Source of the DNA: Alphaproteobacteria bacterium
Lineage (GTDB): Bacteria > Pseudomonadota > Alphaproteobacteria > Rhizobiales > Beijerinckiaceae
Length of the DNA: 25,193 nt
Reading direction: 5' to 3'
Assembly (NCBI GenBank): GCA_009920595.1
Contig: RFZR01000003.1
Span: 1-25,193 of the forward strand
Shown here: one piece after another, positions 25,114 through 25,193 of the stretch
How the letters are laid out: each line of letters starts with the position of its first letter
Numbering within the stretch: the first letter of the stretch is position 1
The notes under the pieces: model-generated
What the model saw: the letters and a program-made list of their open reading frames with translations, nothing else
What the model was told of the DNA's origin: nothing
Databases searched by the model: none
Program-made: the position numbers and the translations under genes

Positions 25114-25193
25114 GTGAGTGCAATAACCGGCTACGCCGCTCGATTAAATTCGTTCAAAATCGACACCAATAATTATTGGCACGGATTAAACCG
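25114..25193 (+). CDS. Start of probable TIM-barrel sugar isomerase/epimerase (partial)
   Basis: GTG 25114, one base after the mutarotase stop, opens a frame of 26 codons that runs off the window end, beginning VSAITGYAARLNSFK and ending NYWHGLN. ARLNSFK near the N-terminus followed by an aromatic pair recalls sugar-phosphate isomerase/epimerases of the xylose-isomerase-like TIM-barrel group, and one would fit after a mutarotase. The identification rests on few residues. The one-base gap suggests translational coupling. Confidence 0.5.
   Translation, partial: MSAITGYAARLNSFKIDTNNYWHGLN

Noticed and set aside
25166..25179. Perfect 14-base palindrome CCAATAATTATTGG, a possible operator
   Set aside because: It lies inside the open frame starting at 25114 and is explained by the codons for Thr-Asn-Asn-Tyr-Trp.

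Overview
The window looks like a chromosomal segment of an alphaproteobacterium, most like the Hyphomicrobiales. The inference rests on the protein families and on a tRNA-Arg(CCG) of alphaproteobacterial type; no marker gene is present to fix the genus.

Layout. Positions 1-45 are the 3' part of tRNA-Arg(CCG). A small, visibly AT-richer block (46-1670) follows, with one unknown gene and one winged-helix gene. It ends at a decayed second copy of the tRNA 3' end (1671-1715), so it reads as a remnant island inserted at the tRNA. From 1950 come a class V aminotransferase, feoB with its Cys-rich partner, and a leftward row: mgtA-type ATPase, HpsN-type sulfopropanediol dehydrogenase, atypical SDR, and short DksA/TraR protein. 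Divergent from mgtA is xsc (sulfoacetaldehyde acetyltransferase), closed by a strong terminator. Next are a GT4 glycosyltransferase and a PlsC-type acyltransferase with a good Pho-box match between them, which suggests phosphate-responsive lipid work, and then a histone-deacetylase-like amidohydrolase.

The right third (15.7-25.2 kb) is one carbohydrate-uptake and catabolism locus: PfkB kinase, Tat-exported solute-binding protein, two permeases, BtpA/SgcQ protein and M42 metallopeptidase on the + strand; a second PfkB kinase and the transporter ATPase on the - strand; then divergently a FucU/RbsD mutarotase and the first codons of a probable TIM-barrel isomerase. A BtpA protein next to an M42 protein recalls the uncharacterised sgcQ/sgcX genes of E. 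coli, but with ABC instead of PTS transport. This is the best candidate for an undescribed pathway.

The strangest property is that five otherwise well-conserved genes (aminotransferase, hpsN, xsc, solute-binding protein, second permease) carry six short internal deletions of roughly 30-100 bases. Five of the six shift the frame, and in the three enzymes the missing piece covers active-site residues. This is either real multi-gene decay or an assembly/scaffolding artefact that removed sequence at conserved sites. Reads across the junctions would decide.
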